Numbered from the stretch's first letter, positions 52,053 to 61,382 are shown. The stretch: DNA of 64,000 nt from Chloroflexota bacterium (GCA_020845495.1 JADLFM010000173.1:1-64000), one strand, 5' to 3'. The notes: generated from the letters alone by a model not told the origin. A program made the numbers and translations.

Positions 52053-52904
52053 TCACCCCGTGATCTTCGGGATGACCTCCTCGGCCAGCCGGGTGACAAT
52101 CCGCGCGGGATAGGGTGGGCGAAGATTCAGGATAATGTGCGTCGCACCGGCCTCGACGAGCCGATTGGTGGTGTCGATCGTGTGCTGAAGATCGTCCGGG
52201 TGAACGTTGCGCTGGATCGAGAGCACGATGTCCGACGGATCGCGGCCGATCTCGGCACAATGCTCGCGCAGCACCTGGATCTTATGGCGGAAGACGTCCG
52301 GTTTGGAACTGATGAAGTTCCAGATGTTGGCGTACTTCGCCACCACTCGGAGCGTCAACTGCTCGCCGCTACCGCCGATGACGAACGGCGGGTACGGCTT
52401 CTGGACCGGCTTCGGCTCGCAGCGCGCGTCCTTCAGGTGATAGTAGCGGCCGTCAAAGTCCGTCGTTGGCTGGGTGAACAGGAGTTTGACGATCTTGCAG
52501 GCTTCGCCAAGGCGGCGGATGCGCTCACCTGGCGAGTAGAGTGGGATACCCATGCTCTCGTGCTCGTAGACGTTCCAGCCGGCTCCGATTCCGAAGTCGA
52601 GACGACCGTGGCTGATCTCGTCCACGGTCGCGGCGATCTTCGCCAGGACAGCCGGGTGCCGGTAGGTGTTGCCGGTCACCATCAACCCGAGCCTGAGGCG
52701 CGAGGTCTGGCCGGCAAGGGCGGCAAGGACAGTCCAGCCTTCGAGACAGGGGCCGTTGACGTCGCCGCCAATCGGTGCGAAATGATCGAAGAGCCAGGCA
52801 TGTTCGAAGACCGGGATGCTGTCGGCTTCACGCCAGACGTCGAGGATTGCCTGGTAGGTCGTGTGCTGAGGAGCCGTCTTGATCCCGAAGCTCAGGGCTG
52901 CCAC
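52053..52904 (-). CDS. LLM-class flavin-dependent oxidoreductase
   Basis: This luciferase-like monooxygenase-fold oxidoreductase uses F420 or FMN. 283 residues. FGIKTAPQHTTYQAIL, FEHAWLFDHF, LGLMVTGNTYRHPAVLAKIAATVDEISHGRLDFGIGAGW (family core) and PPFVIGGSGEQLTLRVVAKYANIWN are clear. The GAGW loop and GGSGE are the cofactor-phosphate contacts. GTG start after AGGTGACGT. It is convergent with the D-2-hydroxyacid dehydrogenase. F420 use is probable from the family subgroup but not proven. Confidence 0.9.
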   Translation of the reverse strand: MAALSFGIKTAPQHTTYQAILDVWREADSIPVFEHAWLFDHFAPIGGDVNGPCLEGWTVLAALAGQTSRLRLGLMVTGNTYRHPAVLAKIAATVDEISHGRLDFGIGAGWNVYEHESMGIPLYSPGERIRRLGEACKIVKLLFTQPTTDFDGRYYHLKDARCEPKPVQKPYPPFVIGGSGEQLTLRVVAKYANIWNFISSKPDVFRHKIQVLREHCAEIGRDPSDIVLSIQRNVHPDDLQHTIDTTNRLVEAGATHIILNLRPPYPARIVTRLAEEVIPKITG

Positions 52905-53057
52905 ACGTCACCTCGCTCGCCGTTGTGCCGGCCGGATCGCCGCCGACCTCTCATCATCTTCGCACGGTCTCGAGCACCCTTCACCCTCTCCCGCACCGGC
53001 TCAGAGGCGGAGAGCTCCTGTAGCACCAGAACGGGGCCCGCTGCGCGGGGGGCGGTA

Positions 53058-53063
53058 TAGAAT
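53058..53063 (+). promoter_or_regulatory. candidate -10 box of the GH3-kinase operon
   Basis: TAGAAT (within TATAGAATG) lies 22 bp before the GH3 start codon, which has GAGAGGGG as ribosome binding site. No -35 box of quality is seen. Confidence 0.35.
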
Positions 53064-53084
53064 GGCGGCAGAGAGGGGCAGACT

Positions 53085-54629
53085 ATGCCGATGGAGCGAC
53101 GGATGCAGGTGCGGCGCGTCTCTGAGCCTCGTTCGAGCGCCTCGCCGATCCTGCTCGCCGCGGCGCTCGTTTTCCTGGCCGCGTCGCTCGTAGCCGTAGG
53201 AACGGCAGTCGTGCTGGGCTCGATCCGGCTGCCGAGTATTCAGATGGGGTCGAACGAGCCGGGCCAGCCACCCACCCGGACGCCGCTGGCGACGCCGCGC
53301 GCTACCCCGGGTGTCTACAGCGTCGGGCAGCAGGACGCCGCGGGGGATGCGACGCCGGTAGTCCTTGCCACGCCATCTGGCAACGCGGGCGGAGCCCCGA
53401 TCTTCCAGCCGGCCCCGTCGTCCGGACGCAACGTGCAGCCCCCGAATGCGAGCGGTGCCGGCGCTGCTGCCGCTACCGATGCACCTGCTACCGAGACGAC
53501 CGCCCCGATTCCAGCAGGTGTCGCTACCGCGGGCACCTCGGCCGCCCCGCCCACCGGCAGCAGCGATCCGCGCGTCGAGCAGGCGTTCGCGGCGCTGAAG
53601 ACCGATGAGGACAAGGTCGGGCAGTTGCTGCTCCTGGGCTGGATCGGCTCGACCGCTGAGGACGCCCGCGCGACGATTCACGAGCTGCGGCCAGGTGGCA
53701 TCGTGTTCGTCCAGAACGCGACCACCGCCGCGAGCGCGCGAGCGATTAACGTCGGCCTCGTCAAGATCGCTGACCAGGAGGGCGCGCTGCGGCCGCTGAT
53801 CGCCATCGACCACGAGGGCGGGCTGGTCCAGCGCATCAAGGACATCCCGAACCTCGGCGCGAACTGGGACTTCGGCGCGCGGAACCCATCCGACCTTCAG
53901 GCCTGTCAACGCGGCCAGACCCACGCACAACAGCTTTCCCAGCTTGGTTTCTCGATGAACCTGGCGCCGGTGCTGGATGTGAACAACAATCCCGCCAATC
54001 CTGTCATCGGCACCCGCTCCTATGGCGACGATCCGGAGCTTGTCGCGCGGCTCGGCGCAGCCTACATCCAGGGGCTCCAGGGCAACGGGATCGTAGCGGT
54101 CGGGAAGCACTTCCCCGGTCACGGTAATACCAGCACCGACTCGCATCTCGGACTGCCGTCGCTGCCGCAAAGCCTGGACGATCTGGAGAAGGTGGAACTG
54201 GTGCCCTTCCGCCGTGCTATCGGCGTCGGCGTCTCGGCCATCATGTCGGCGCACATCGTCTTCCCAGCCGTCGACCCGACCGGCGCGCCCGCCACACTGT
54301 CGCGCCCGATCATGACCGGCCTTCTACGCGAGCGACTCGGCTTCCAGGGGCTGACCATCAGCGACGATACGGGCGCGATGAAGGCGATCACCGACAACTA
54401 CACCCCGGGCGACGCCGCCGTCCGCGCCGTGAATGCCGGCGTCGATCTCGTTATCATGTCGGCCGAACTGTCGCGTCAGCAGCAGGCGCGTGACGGGCTC
54501 CTCGATGCGCTCCAGTCGGGGCGGCTCTCACGGGAGCGCGTCGACGAAGCCGTGCGCCACGTCCTGGAAGTGAAGGCCCGCTACGGCCTGCTCGGCGGCC
54601 CCGGGCCGGCAGCGACCCCTTGCCAATGA
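53085..54629 (+). CDS. membrane-anchored GH3 beta-N-acetylhexosaminidase (NagZ-like)
   Basis: This is a 514-residue glycoside hydrolase family 3 enzyme for beta-linked GlcNAc, probably acting on cell-wall fragments outside the membrane. One N-terminal helix (ILLAAALVFLAASLVAVGTAVVL) anchors it. A Pro/Ala/Thr-rich stalk runs to about residue 165. The catalytic domain has KVGQLLLLGW, AIDHEGGLVQR, KHFPGHGNTSTDSH (the His/Asp acid-base dyad loop of NagZ) and LTISDDTGAMKAI (nucleophile Asp). ATGA overlap with the downstream Ser/Thr kinase gene shows translational coupling, so enzyme and sensor kinase are made together. Confidence 0.9.
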   Translation: MPMERRMQVRRVSEPRSSASPILLAAALVFLAASLVAVGTAVVLGSIRLPSIQMGSNEPGQPPTRTPLATPRATPGVYSVGQQDAAGDATPVVLATPSGNAGGAPIFQPAPSSGRNVQPPNASGAGAAAATDAPATETTAPIPAGVATAGTSAAPPTGSSDPRVEQAFAALKTDEDKVGQLLLLGWIGSTAEDARATIHELRPGGIVFVQNATTAASARAINVGLVKIADQEGALRPLIAIDHEGGLVQRIKDIPNLGANWDFGARNPSDLQACQRGQTHAQQLSQLGFSMNLAPVLDVNNNPANPVIGTRSYGDDPELVARLGAAYIQGLQGNGIVAVGKHFPGHGNTSTDSHLGLPSLPQSLDDLEKVELVPFRRAIGVGVSAIMSAHIVFPAVDPTGAPATLSRPIMTGLLRERLGFQGLTISDDTGAMKAITDNYTPGDAAVRAVNAGVDLVIMSAELSRQQQARDGLLDALQSGRLSRERVDEAVRHVLEVKARYGLLGGPGPAATPCQ

Positions 54630-57034
54630 TCCGCCTGACCCCGCATCGACGGCTCTTGCTCGCGGCGGTCACCGCCGCGTCGCTGGTGCTGCCGTCATTC
54701 GGGCTTGCGCTGTCGAGCACGGAATCCGCCGCTGGCGCCAGCATCGCGCGGCTCGATCCCGGCCCCGGCTCGGCAGCCGAACCGGCCGTGCGGCAAGCGG
54801 CGGCCGTGGAAATCGTCCCGCTGGGCGCCGCCGTACCAGGCAAACCGCTCGAGGTCGAGATTCGCGCGATGAACGCGACCGGCGTCACCGGTCCGGGCGG
54901 CCTCACTGTCATGTTGTCTGGCATCGACGCGTTCGACATCGTCAGTTCGACGTCTCCAGGTGCCACCAAGAGCTACGGCGTGGGCGAGCCGATGTACAAC
55001 TTCGCTCAGGGCGGCAATGTCCCCAATCGGGCGCCGGCGGTCGAGGTCTTCCTGAACCCCTGGCCGGCCGGCGACCGCCAGACGCTGCGGCTCCGGATCG
55101 CGGCAACTGACGCCTCGTATACCCTTCAGGCGCGTGCCACCGTCCGCACCCCGAATGGGTTCATCTTCGAGCCGTCCAGGGGCCCGCTCGACCAGCAGGG
55201 CGCCCCGACGCACGCCCTGGAGATCGCGCTCCCGCAGTCCGCCCCGCCCACGCCAGTATCGCCGCCGACCGCTACCCGCCGGTCGGCCACGGCCACGCCC
55301 GCGCCGCCTACCGCGACGGCGGTTCCCCCCACCGCTACTCACCCGGCGGCGGCGACGACGGCCCTCCCGGCGACATCCGCACCGGTCGTCGCCGTGAACC
55401 CAACGGCCCTGCCGCGCGCAACTGCCGTGCCACGGGGCACCGGTCCAGGACAGACGACAGCCCCAGGCACCGCTCCGACGTCCGTACCGGCTGGCTCCGC
55501 GAGTGACGGCGTGAACCTCTCGTTGCCACTCCTGCTCGGTGGGCTTGGCATCATCGGACTGGGCATCGCCATCGGACTGGCGGCGCTGGTACTGGTCACG
55601 CGTCGGCGTGATACCGCCCGCCCCTACCCTGGCACCGATCCGCGCACCGGCTGGCCAGCAGCGCCCGTCTATCCACCCGGCGTCTACCCGCCGGGCATCG
55701 TGCCACCCGATACCGCGCGAACTGGTGGTTACGGTCAGACGAGTCAGATGGACGCGGCTGGCGTGCCGCCGAGCGCGCCGCCCGGGTCCGCGCCGCATCA
55801 GGATGCTCCGCCCTGGGGCCGCCCAACGGCTAGCACGTCGCCGGCCGGCAACTGGCCGGTCGACGAGGTGCGGTCGCCATGGGAGCAGGCGCCGAGTACC
55901 GGCGGCCAGGGCGGCAGCGTCGTCGAGCCATCCAGACGTAGCGACGTGCGGCCGGAGGCCGCAACGCCTGGCCCGAGCGTGCCAGCCGGAGGCATGTCAG
56001 CGGGGACAGTGCCGCCGATGGGGACGCCGGCGGAGCCTGCTCCGGGGACTGGGCTCGCCCCTGCCTCGACGGAGCTTCAAGGCGGCCTCGTCGACTATGG
56101 GGCGGCTGGCGCACCGCCATCCCAGCCTCGGAGGCTGTCAGGGCCGTACCCGGATGACGAACGCACGCCCCACCCTGGCTTGGGCGTGCCGTCCGGGTCG
56201 GCGGTCCCGCCGCTCGATAACAGCCGCTATCAGCAGCGGACGCTCGTCGCGCGGGGCGGCATGGGCCGAGTGTACAAGGCGTACGACAGTCGTCTGCGCC
56301 GCTGGGTAGCTCTGAAAGTGATGCACGCAGACCTGAGCGATCAGCCGGAGTTCGTGGCGCGCTTCGTCCGTGAGGCCCAGGTCGCCGCGATGTTAGCCCA
56401 TCCGAACATCGTGACCATCCACGACATCGACCAGACCCCGGATAACGTCCAGATGGTGATGGCCTGGATCGAGGGCGAGGATCTTCAGCACATCCTCGAA
56501 CGCGAGGGGCCGCTCCCGCTCGACCGTGCGGCGCGCATCCTCGATCAGGTGGCCGTCGCGCTCGACCACGCCCACAATCAGCAGCCGCCGGTCCTCCACC
56601 GAGACGTCAAGCCGTCGAACGTGATGGTCGGGAAGCATGACCGCGTCGTCCTGACCGACTTCGGTATCGCCCGCCTCGTCGGAGATCGCACGCTCACCCA
56701 GGCCGGTCAACTCGTCGGAACGCCGACGTTCATGGCGCCGGAGGTGGTGCAGGGCTCCGAAGCCGATCGTCGGTCCGACGTCTACGCGCTCGGCGTGGTG
56801 CTCTACCAGATGGTGACAGGCCGGGTGCCGTTCCGCGCCGAGACGCCACTCGCCGTACTGCACGCGCAGGTCCATACGCCGCCGCCGGTCCCGCACACCC
56901 TGATGCCGAACCTGCCGTCAACCGTCGATCAGGTGCTGATGATGGCGCTCGCCAAAGACCCGAACCAGCGTTACCAGGGCGCCGGTGAGCTTGCCCGCGC
57001 CTTCCGAGCCGCCATTGCGGAGCTACCGGCCTGA
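54626..57034 (+). CDS. transmembrane Ser/Thr protein kinase with N-terminal extracellular domain
   Basis: This 802-residue protein has an unusual order. First a signal peptide (LLLAAVTAASLVLPSFGLALS), then a beta-rich extracellular domain of about 150 residues that resembles CARDB/DUF11-like domains, a Thr/Pro-rich stalk, one transmembrane helix (about residues 295-325), a Pro/Gly-rich cytosolic linker of about 200 residues, and a C-terminal Hanks-type kinase. The kinase has ARGGMGRVYKAYD, ALKVM (Lys), VLHRDVKPSNVMV and LTDFGIARL, and is complete. Bacterial PknB-type kinases normally have the kinase first and the sensor last. It overlaps the GH3 stop by four bases. Confidence 0.9.
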   Translation: MIRLTPHRRLLLAAVTAASLVLPSFGLALSSTESAAGASIARLDPGPGSAAEPAVRQAAAVEIVPLGAAVPGKPLEVEIRAMNATGVTGPGGLTVMLSGIDAFDIVSSTSPGATKSYGVGEPMYNFAQGGNVPNRAPAVEVFLNPWPAGDRQTLRLRIAATDASYTLQARATVRTPNGFIFEPSRGPLDQQGAPTHALEIALPQSAPPTPVSPPTATRRSATATPAPPTATAVPPTATHPAAATTALPATSAPVVAVNPTALPRATAVPRGTGPGQTTAPGTAPTSVPAGSASDGVNLSLPLLLGGLGIIGLGIAIGLAALVLVTRRRDTARPYPGTDPRTGWPAAPVYPPGVYPPGIVPPDTARTGGYGQTSQMDAAGVPPSAPPGSAPHQDAPPWGRPTASTSPAGNWPVDEVRSPWEQAPSTGGQGGSVVEPSRRSDVRPEAATPGPSVPAGGMSAGTVPPMGTPAEPAPGTGLAPASTELQGGLVDYGAAGAPPSQPRRLSGPYPDDERTPHPGLGVPSGSAVPPLDNSRYQQRTLVARGGMGRVYKAYDSRLRRWVALKVMHADLSDQPEFVARFVREAQVAAMLAHPNIVTIHDIDQTPDNVQMVMAWIEGEDLQHILEREGPLPLDRAARILDQVAVALDHAHNQQPPVLHRDVKPSNVMVGKHDRVVLTDFGIARLVGDRTLTQAGQLVGTPTFMAPEVVQGSEADRRSDVYALGVVLYQMVTGRVPFRAETPLAVLHAQVHTPPPVPHTLMPNLPSTVDQVLMMALAKDPNQRYQGAGELARAFRAAIAELPA

Positions 57035-57045
57035 CGTATCGCGTT

Positions 57046-57639
57046 CTATCCCTGTGACAAGCGGCGGCTCGGGCGCCGCGATGTGACCACGCCAGTGTTT
57101 AGCCCGAACCAGTGCATCTCGCCGAAATAGCGGCCGTGCTCGATCTTCATGCAGCGGTCCATCACGGCATCCAGGCCAGCCGCTTCCGCCCGTTCCGCCG
57201 CCTCCGGCGAGAGCACTCCGAACTGGAGCCAGAGCGCCGACGCCCCGATCTGAATCGCCTCATCGGCAATGGCTAGCGCGGCCGACGGATCGCGGAAGAC
57301 ATCCACCACGTCGACCGGAAAAGGGATCGCCGCGAGGGACGGGTACGACCGCTCGCCCAGGATCTCGTCTGCCCTGGGGTTGATCGGCACGATCCGATAG
57401 CCTCGATACTGGAGGTACTGCCCGACGAAGAAACTTGGGCGGAGACGGTTCGGGGAGAGCCCGACGATCGCGATGGTCTGGCTGTGGCCGAGGATCTTGC
57501 GAATCACCTTGGGGTCCTGAAAGCGCGGCGCGACGGCCGGCGGCACAGCGTGACCGGCTCCCTCCTGCTCGGCCGAGACCGGGCTTGCGGACGGCGGTCC
57601 GCCCTCGTGGGTGGATCGCAGGTGCTCTGACTGGCTCAT
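57046..57639 (-). CDS. CoA-binding domain protein (YccU-like)
   Basis: This CoA-binding Rossmann-fold protein of the YccU family is about 197 residues. VIRKILGHSQTIAIVGLSPNRLRPSFFVGQYL opens the domain, then YRIVPINPRADEILGERSYPSL, VDVFRDPSAALAIADEAI and SALWLQFGVLSPEAAERAEAAG, ending VMDRCMKIEHGRYFG with the conserved Cys-Met-Lys/His. ATG 57639 has GGGAGAGGCACG upstream and overlaps the metY stop by ATGA, so the two are coupled. Family function is not established. The metY neighbour suggests a link to sulfur metabolism, as inference only. Confidence 0.88.
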   Translation of the reverse strand: MSQSEHLRSTHEGGPPSASPVSAEQEGAGHAVPPAVAPRFQDPKVIRKILGHSQTIAIVGLSPNRLRPSFFVGQYLQYRGYRIVPINPRADEILGERSYPSLAAIPFPVDVVDVFRDPSAALAIADEAIQIGASALWLQFGVLSPEAAERAEAAGLDAVMDRCMKIEHGRYFGEMHWFGLNTGVVTSRRPSRRLSQG

Positions 57640-59156
57640 CGTGCCTCTCCCGCCACTCCCGCCTGGCTCGCCGCTGCCTGGCTCGCCGCTGCCTGGCTCG
57701 CCCACAGCGCCCGGTCGAGATCCCAGCAGATATCGCCAACGTCCTCCAGCCCGACTGAGATCCGGATCATCTCCGGCCCGATCCCGGCGGCCGTCAGGTC
57801 GGCGTCGGACATCTGCTGATGGGTGGTGCTGGCCGGGTGGATCACCAGCGTCTTAGCATCCCCGACGTTCGCGAGGTGCGACACCAGATCGAGGTGCTCG
57901 ATGAACGCCTTACCGGCCGCCCGGCCCCCCTGGACGCCAAAGGTGAAGACCGCGCCCGCTCCGTGCGGCAGGTACTTCTTCGCCAGCGCGTGGTACGGGT
58001 TGTCCGGCAGGCCCGGATAGCGGACCCAGGCGACGGCCGGATGCGCCGCCAGCATCTCGGCGACGGCCTGAGCGTTGTGCACGTGGCGCTCCATCCGCAG
58101 CGGCAGCGTCTCCAGTCCGAGCAGCAGCAGGAAGGCGTTGAACGGCGAGAGGCACGCGCCGACGTCCCGCAGGGACTCACAGCGCAGCTTCATCAGGAAA
58201 CCGTACGGCCCGAACGTCTCGTGGAACGCCAGCCCATGATAGGCCGGTGAGGGATCCGCGACAGCGCCAAACTTGCCGTTCGACCAGTTGAAACGACCGG
58301 ACTCGACGACCACGCCGGCGATGCTGGTACCGTGTCCGCCGATGAACTTGGTGGCCGAGTGAACGACGATGTCCGCGCCCCACTCGATCGGCCGGCAGAG
58401 ATACGGCGAGGCGAAGGTGTTGTCCACGATCAGCGGGATGCTGTGCTCCCGCGCGATGGCCGCGATCGGCTCCAGGTCGAGCACATTGGCGCTCGGGTTG
58501 CCAATCGTCTCGCCATAGAGCGCTTTCGTGTTCGGCCGGATCGCCTCGGCGAAGTTCTGTGGATCGTCTGGATCGACGAAGGTGACCTCGAGGCCGAGTT
58601 TCTTGAACGTCACCTCGAACTGGGTGAACGTCCCGCCGTAGAGCGTCCGCGCCGCCACGAGGTGATCGCCGGGGACGAGCATGGTGGTCAGCGCAAGGTA
58701 CTGCGCCGCCTGCCCCGAGGCTGCCGCGACGGCTCCAGCGCCGGCCTCGAGCGACGCCATCCGCTCCTCGAAGGCGGCGGTCGTCGGGTTCATGATCCGG
58801 CTGTAGATGTTGCCGTACTCCTGGAGCTCGAACAGGTTGGCGGCATGGTCCGTGCTCTCGAAGACGAAGGAGGTGGTCTGGTAGATAGGCATGGCGCGGG
58901 CGCCGGTGTACGGGTCCGGCCGCTGGCCAGCGTGAATCGCGCGGGTATCGAAGGCGAACCGCCGGGCCGCGTCGGCGGCGCCGTCGTTCGTAGCGCTGCC
59001 GTTCATCCGTGTGGCGCCCTCGATGGTTGGCCCATTCGCCTCCGCGCTCCCGTTCGCCTGCTCGCCACTACGCATCTCGGGCTGGCTGTTTCCGCCCGGC
59101 GGGCGCGTCGTCTTCCGCTGGCGGCTCCGCTCGCTCCGGTCCTGCTGCTCGGCCAT
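57636..59156 (-). CDS. metY: O-acetylhomoserine sulfhydrylase, PLP-dependent
   Basis: This enzyme forms homocysteine from O-acetylhomoserine and sulfide (or methionine from methanethiol). About 506 residues: an N-terminal low-complexity extension of about 55 residues, then the Cys/Met-metabolism PLP domain. TRAIHAGQRPDPYTGARAM, YGNIYSRIMNPTTAAFEERMASLE, VDNTFASPYLCRP and VVHSATKFIGGHG (PLP lysine) are diagnostic, and the length suits MetY rather than MetB. The C-terminus carries a 15-bp repeat (57661-57705) giving WASQAAASQAAASQ. ATG 59156 follows GGGAGGGCACGCC. CoA-binding gene overlaps at the 3-prime end. Confidence 0.93.
   Translation of the reverse strand: MAEQQDRSERSRQRKTTRPPGGNSQPEMRSGEQANGSAEANGPTIEGATRMNGSATNDGAADAARRFAFDTRAIHAGQRPDPYTGARAMPIYQTTSFVFESTDHAANLFELQEYGNIYSRIMNPTTAAFEERMASLEAGAGAVAAASGQAAQYLALTTMLVPGDHLVAARTLYGGTFTQFEVTFKKLGLEVTFVDPDDPQNFAEAIRPNTKALYGETIGNPSANVLDLEPIAAIAREHSIPLIVDNTFASPYLCRPIEWGADIVVHSATKFIGGHGTSIAGVVVESGRFNWSNGKFGAVADPSPAYHGLAFHETFGPYGFLMKLRCESLRDVGACLSPFNAFLLLLGLETLPLRMERHVHNAQAVAEMLAAHPAVAWVRYPGLPDNPYHALAKKYLPHGAGAVFTFGVQGGRAAGKAFIEHLDLVSHLANVGDAKTLVIHPASTTHQQMSDADLTAAGIGPEMIRISVGLEDVGDICWDLDRALWASQAAASQAAASQAGVAGEAR
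57661..57705. repeat. 15-bp tandem repeat at the 3-prime end of metY
   Basis: Three units of GCCTGGCTCGCCGCT (last one CCCAC) encode the SQAAA repeats near the end of MetY, in frame. Confidence 0.9.
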
Positions 59157-59197
59157 GGCGTGCCCTCCCATCCGCTCGGGTAACTGTACGCCGGAGG

Positions 59198-59293
59198 GCG
59201 AGACGCGCTCACCCCCAATCGACGTGATGACCATGGTCTTGTGGGTGTGGCAGTTGGTGACAGAGCGCGAGACGCGCCCACCCCGGATCGACG
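59198..59293. promoter_or_regulatory. two direct repeats upstream of metY
   Basis: GCGAGACGCGCTCACCCC (from 59198) and GCGAGACGCGCCCACCCC (from 59267) start 69 bp apart, each followed within three bases by ATCGACG. They lie in the likely metY leader/promoter and could be operator copies. I could not match them to a known SAM or SAH riboswitch. Confidence 0.35.
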
Positions 59294-59326
59294 GGGGGAC
59301 GTCATAGCGCGCGGACAGGCCGGGGG

Positions 59327-61258
59327 TCAGCGACGGGTAACGACGATCCGTGCGAAGCGGCGGAAGCCGTCTGGCAGCGTAGCGAGCGGCTCAGAGGGAT
59401 GCTCGGTCAACTGGCGGCGCAGGGTGGCATCGGTTGCCGCGTCGACAGCGGCGACGCGTAGCTCGTGGTTGATGCCGGCCGGCCCGCCCAATTCCAGGTC
59501 CGCCGACCAGCGGCCATCGGCATCCAGATCGAGTTCGCGCGGGTAGAAGTACCAGCGGCTCCCCTCGACCTGCGCTCGCACCGCTAGCCAGACGTGCGCC
59601 GCGTCCGGTGAGGCGTCGGCCGTGCGGCGTCCCTGCACGGTCAGGCGGCGCTCGACGCTCTCTCCATCGGTCGGCGCCACGATCTCCATGCCGGCTGGCT
59701 CCTGGCTCGTGTCAGGCACGTCGGCAACGCCGCCGTCCGGGTCTTCGCCAGCTTCACCCGCATGGATAGCATCGGTGGCGGGCACGCTGCCGGGCAGGTG
59801 GCGCCCGGCCGGGCTGCGCCACACCTCCTTCGGCGATGGCCCGAGATAGCCGGCCGCGTCGGCTGCCGCACGGTCCCTGACCGTATCCTCGCCGCTCGCG
59901 ACGGTCGGATCGTGCTGGAGTCGACGGATGCCGCTCGCGATCGTCGCCGCTGCCAGTTCGGGCGGCTCGGCCAGTACCCAGAGCCGATGCGAGTAATCAT
60001 GGGCGATCGGATCCCAGGTGCCGGCACAGGTCATCATCGTCAGGCGTGGATCGTCGGTCGGATCGAGCGGTGAGCTGTCGTCGTTCGGCAGGATCGCGAC
60101 CTCGCTGACGACGAACGGATATTCCATGCCGCGCGAGACGGCCGTCACCTCGTCGCCCGGCTCCAACTGGTCGAGGTGTGCAAAGACGTCGCCCGCCAGA
60201 CCCGTCAGGTGGCCGATCAGGACCGTATTCCCCTCGGTCAGGTTGGCCGTGCCTCTGATCTGCCCGACTACGAAGGCTGGCGGCTCCCAGGCAGTCGGGA
60301 CGACGGCGGCGCGCAGTCCGATGCGCGAAATCTCGATCGCCCGGGCCGGCCCCGGATGTGGGCGAGGCGACTCGGTCTGAGGACGAGCGCGGCCGATCTC
60401 GTCGCCGTCAGCGAGGGTAAGGCGAAGATCGGGTGGGTCGACCAGATCGTCAGTCGCGGCAAGCTGGATCTCGAACGTCGTGTCGTCGCCCGGCTCGACG
60501 CTCGGCAGATCGAAGACCCGCAGCCCATCCCGCCCCACGCGGTCGTCGAGGAGCGGCGGCTCTGCTCCCACGACGTCGAAGCCTTTGAACCAGCGCGATG
60601 GCGCGAGCAAGCGGAGTGGGCCGGTCGGTAGATCGGCGTGATTGCGGACCAGAACGGCGATGATCGCCTGAGCGCCCGGCTCCGGCGGGTCGAGGAAGCG
60701 GAAGCCAGCCTCGGCGAGCTCGATCTCGCCAACGGATGCGTGCGGCGAGGCCGCTGCTACCGGCGTTTCGTCCGACGCAGCAGTCTCGGCTGGCGCGTCA
60801 GCATCAGCTAGCTCGATGCTAGTACGTGCATCGCCGTTCGTCCGCGCTGCACCAGGCCCCGTGGCGTCAGCCGAGCCAGACGGCCACGTGCTCGGTTGCC
60901 CGACCCCGCGTGCTTCCGCTGTCAGGCCGTCGACGGACGTGGGCGGGATAAGTCTGTCGGCGGCATCGGCTCGCGAGGCGCTGCTAACCAGGTCCGGCCT
61001 CGCGGCGCCTGTCTCGGCACCGGTTGCCCGAGCTCTCGCATCAGCACCACTCGCCCCGGCGTTCGTGACGCCCGGTCGCTGACTGCCCGCTGGTGGTTGC
61101 TGGGAGCGGGGGATGGCGGTCGGACGCGGCGCGGCGTCGTCGATCCAGCGCGGCCGCTCGCGGCTCAGTTCGCGCTCGGCAAGTTGGGCCTCGTCGGACG
61201 CCGCCCAGCGCCAGCCAGCGTACCAGGTGGCGGCATACACGCCTCCGCCGATCGCCAT
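59327..61258 (-). CDS. class E/F-like sortase with accessory domains
   Basis: This large sortase-domain transpeptidase has about 643 residues. An N-terminal hydrophobic segment is followed by a low-complexity stalk (about 40-170), a CARDB-like beta domain (180-285), then the sortase core: His350 in VLIGHLTG, Cys411 in LTMMTCAG, and Arg425 in DYSHRLWVLA, the complete catalytic triad. A C-terminal Ig-like domain (about 525-620) follows. Ordinary sortases have 200-300 residues. The ATG at 61258 falls inside the membrane helix. The frame upstream is hydrophobic too but has no ATG, GTG or TTG before the stop at 61373. A likely substrate gene is upstream on the same strand. Confidence 0.8.
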   Translation of the reverse strand: MAIGGGVYAATWYAGWRWAASDEAQLAERELSRERPRWIDDAAPRPTAIPRSQQPPAGSQRPGVTNAGASGADARARATGAETGAARPDLVSSASRADAADRLIPPTSVDGLTAEARGVGQPSTWPSGSADATGPGAARTNGDARTSIELADADAPAETAASDETPVAAASPHASVGEIELAEAGFRFLDPPEPGAQAIIAVLVRNHADLPTGPLRLLAPSRWFKGFDVVGAEPPLLDDRVGRDGLRVFDLPSVEPGDDTTFEIQLAATDDLVDPPDLRLTLADGDEIGRARPQTESPRPHPGPARAIEISRIGLRAAVVPTAWEPPAFVVGQIRGTANLTEGNTVLIGHLTGLAGDVFAHLDQLEPGDEVTAVSRGMEYPFVVSEVAILPNDDSSPLDPTDDPRLTMMTCAGTWDPIAHDYSHRLWVLAEPPELAAATIASGIRRLQHDPTVASGEDTVRDRAAADAAGYLGPSPKEVWRSPAGRHLPGSVPATDAIHAGEAGEDPDGGVADVPDTSQEPAGMEIVAPTDGESVERRLTVQGRRTADASPDAAHVWLAVRAQVEGSRWYFYPRELDLDADGRWSADLELGGPAGINHELRVAAVDAATDATLRRQLTEHPSEPLATLPDGFRRFARIVVTRR

Positions 61259-61382
61259 CGCTGCCAGTCCGCCGATGAGGAGAACGACGGCGAGGGCGGT
61301 GCGAAGCGGCGGTCGTTGGCCAAGAGTGACGCTCGGGAAGGGGATCGTGTCCTGACCTCGCCTGGTAACCCCTCATCGCCGG

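Noticed and set aside
59157..59326. SAM or SAH riboswitch before metY
   Set aside because: Known SAM-I, SAM-IV or SAH core sequences are not recognisable by eye. Only direct repeats are seen.
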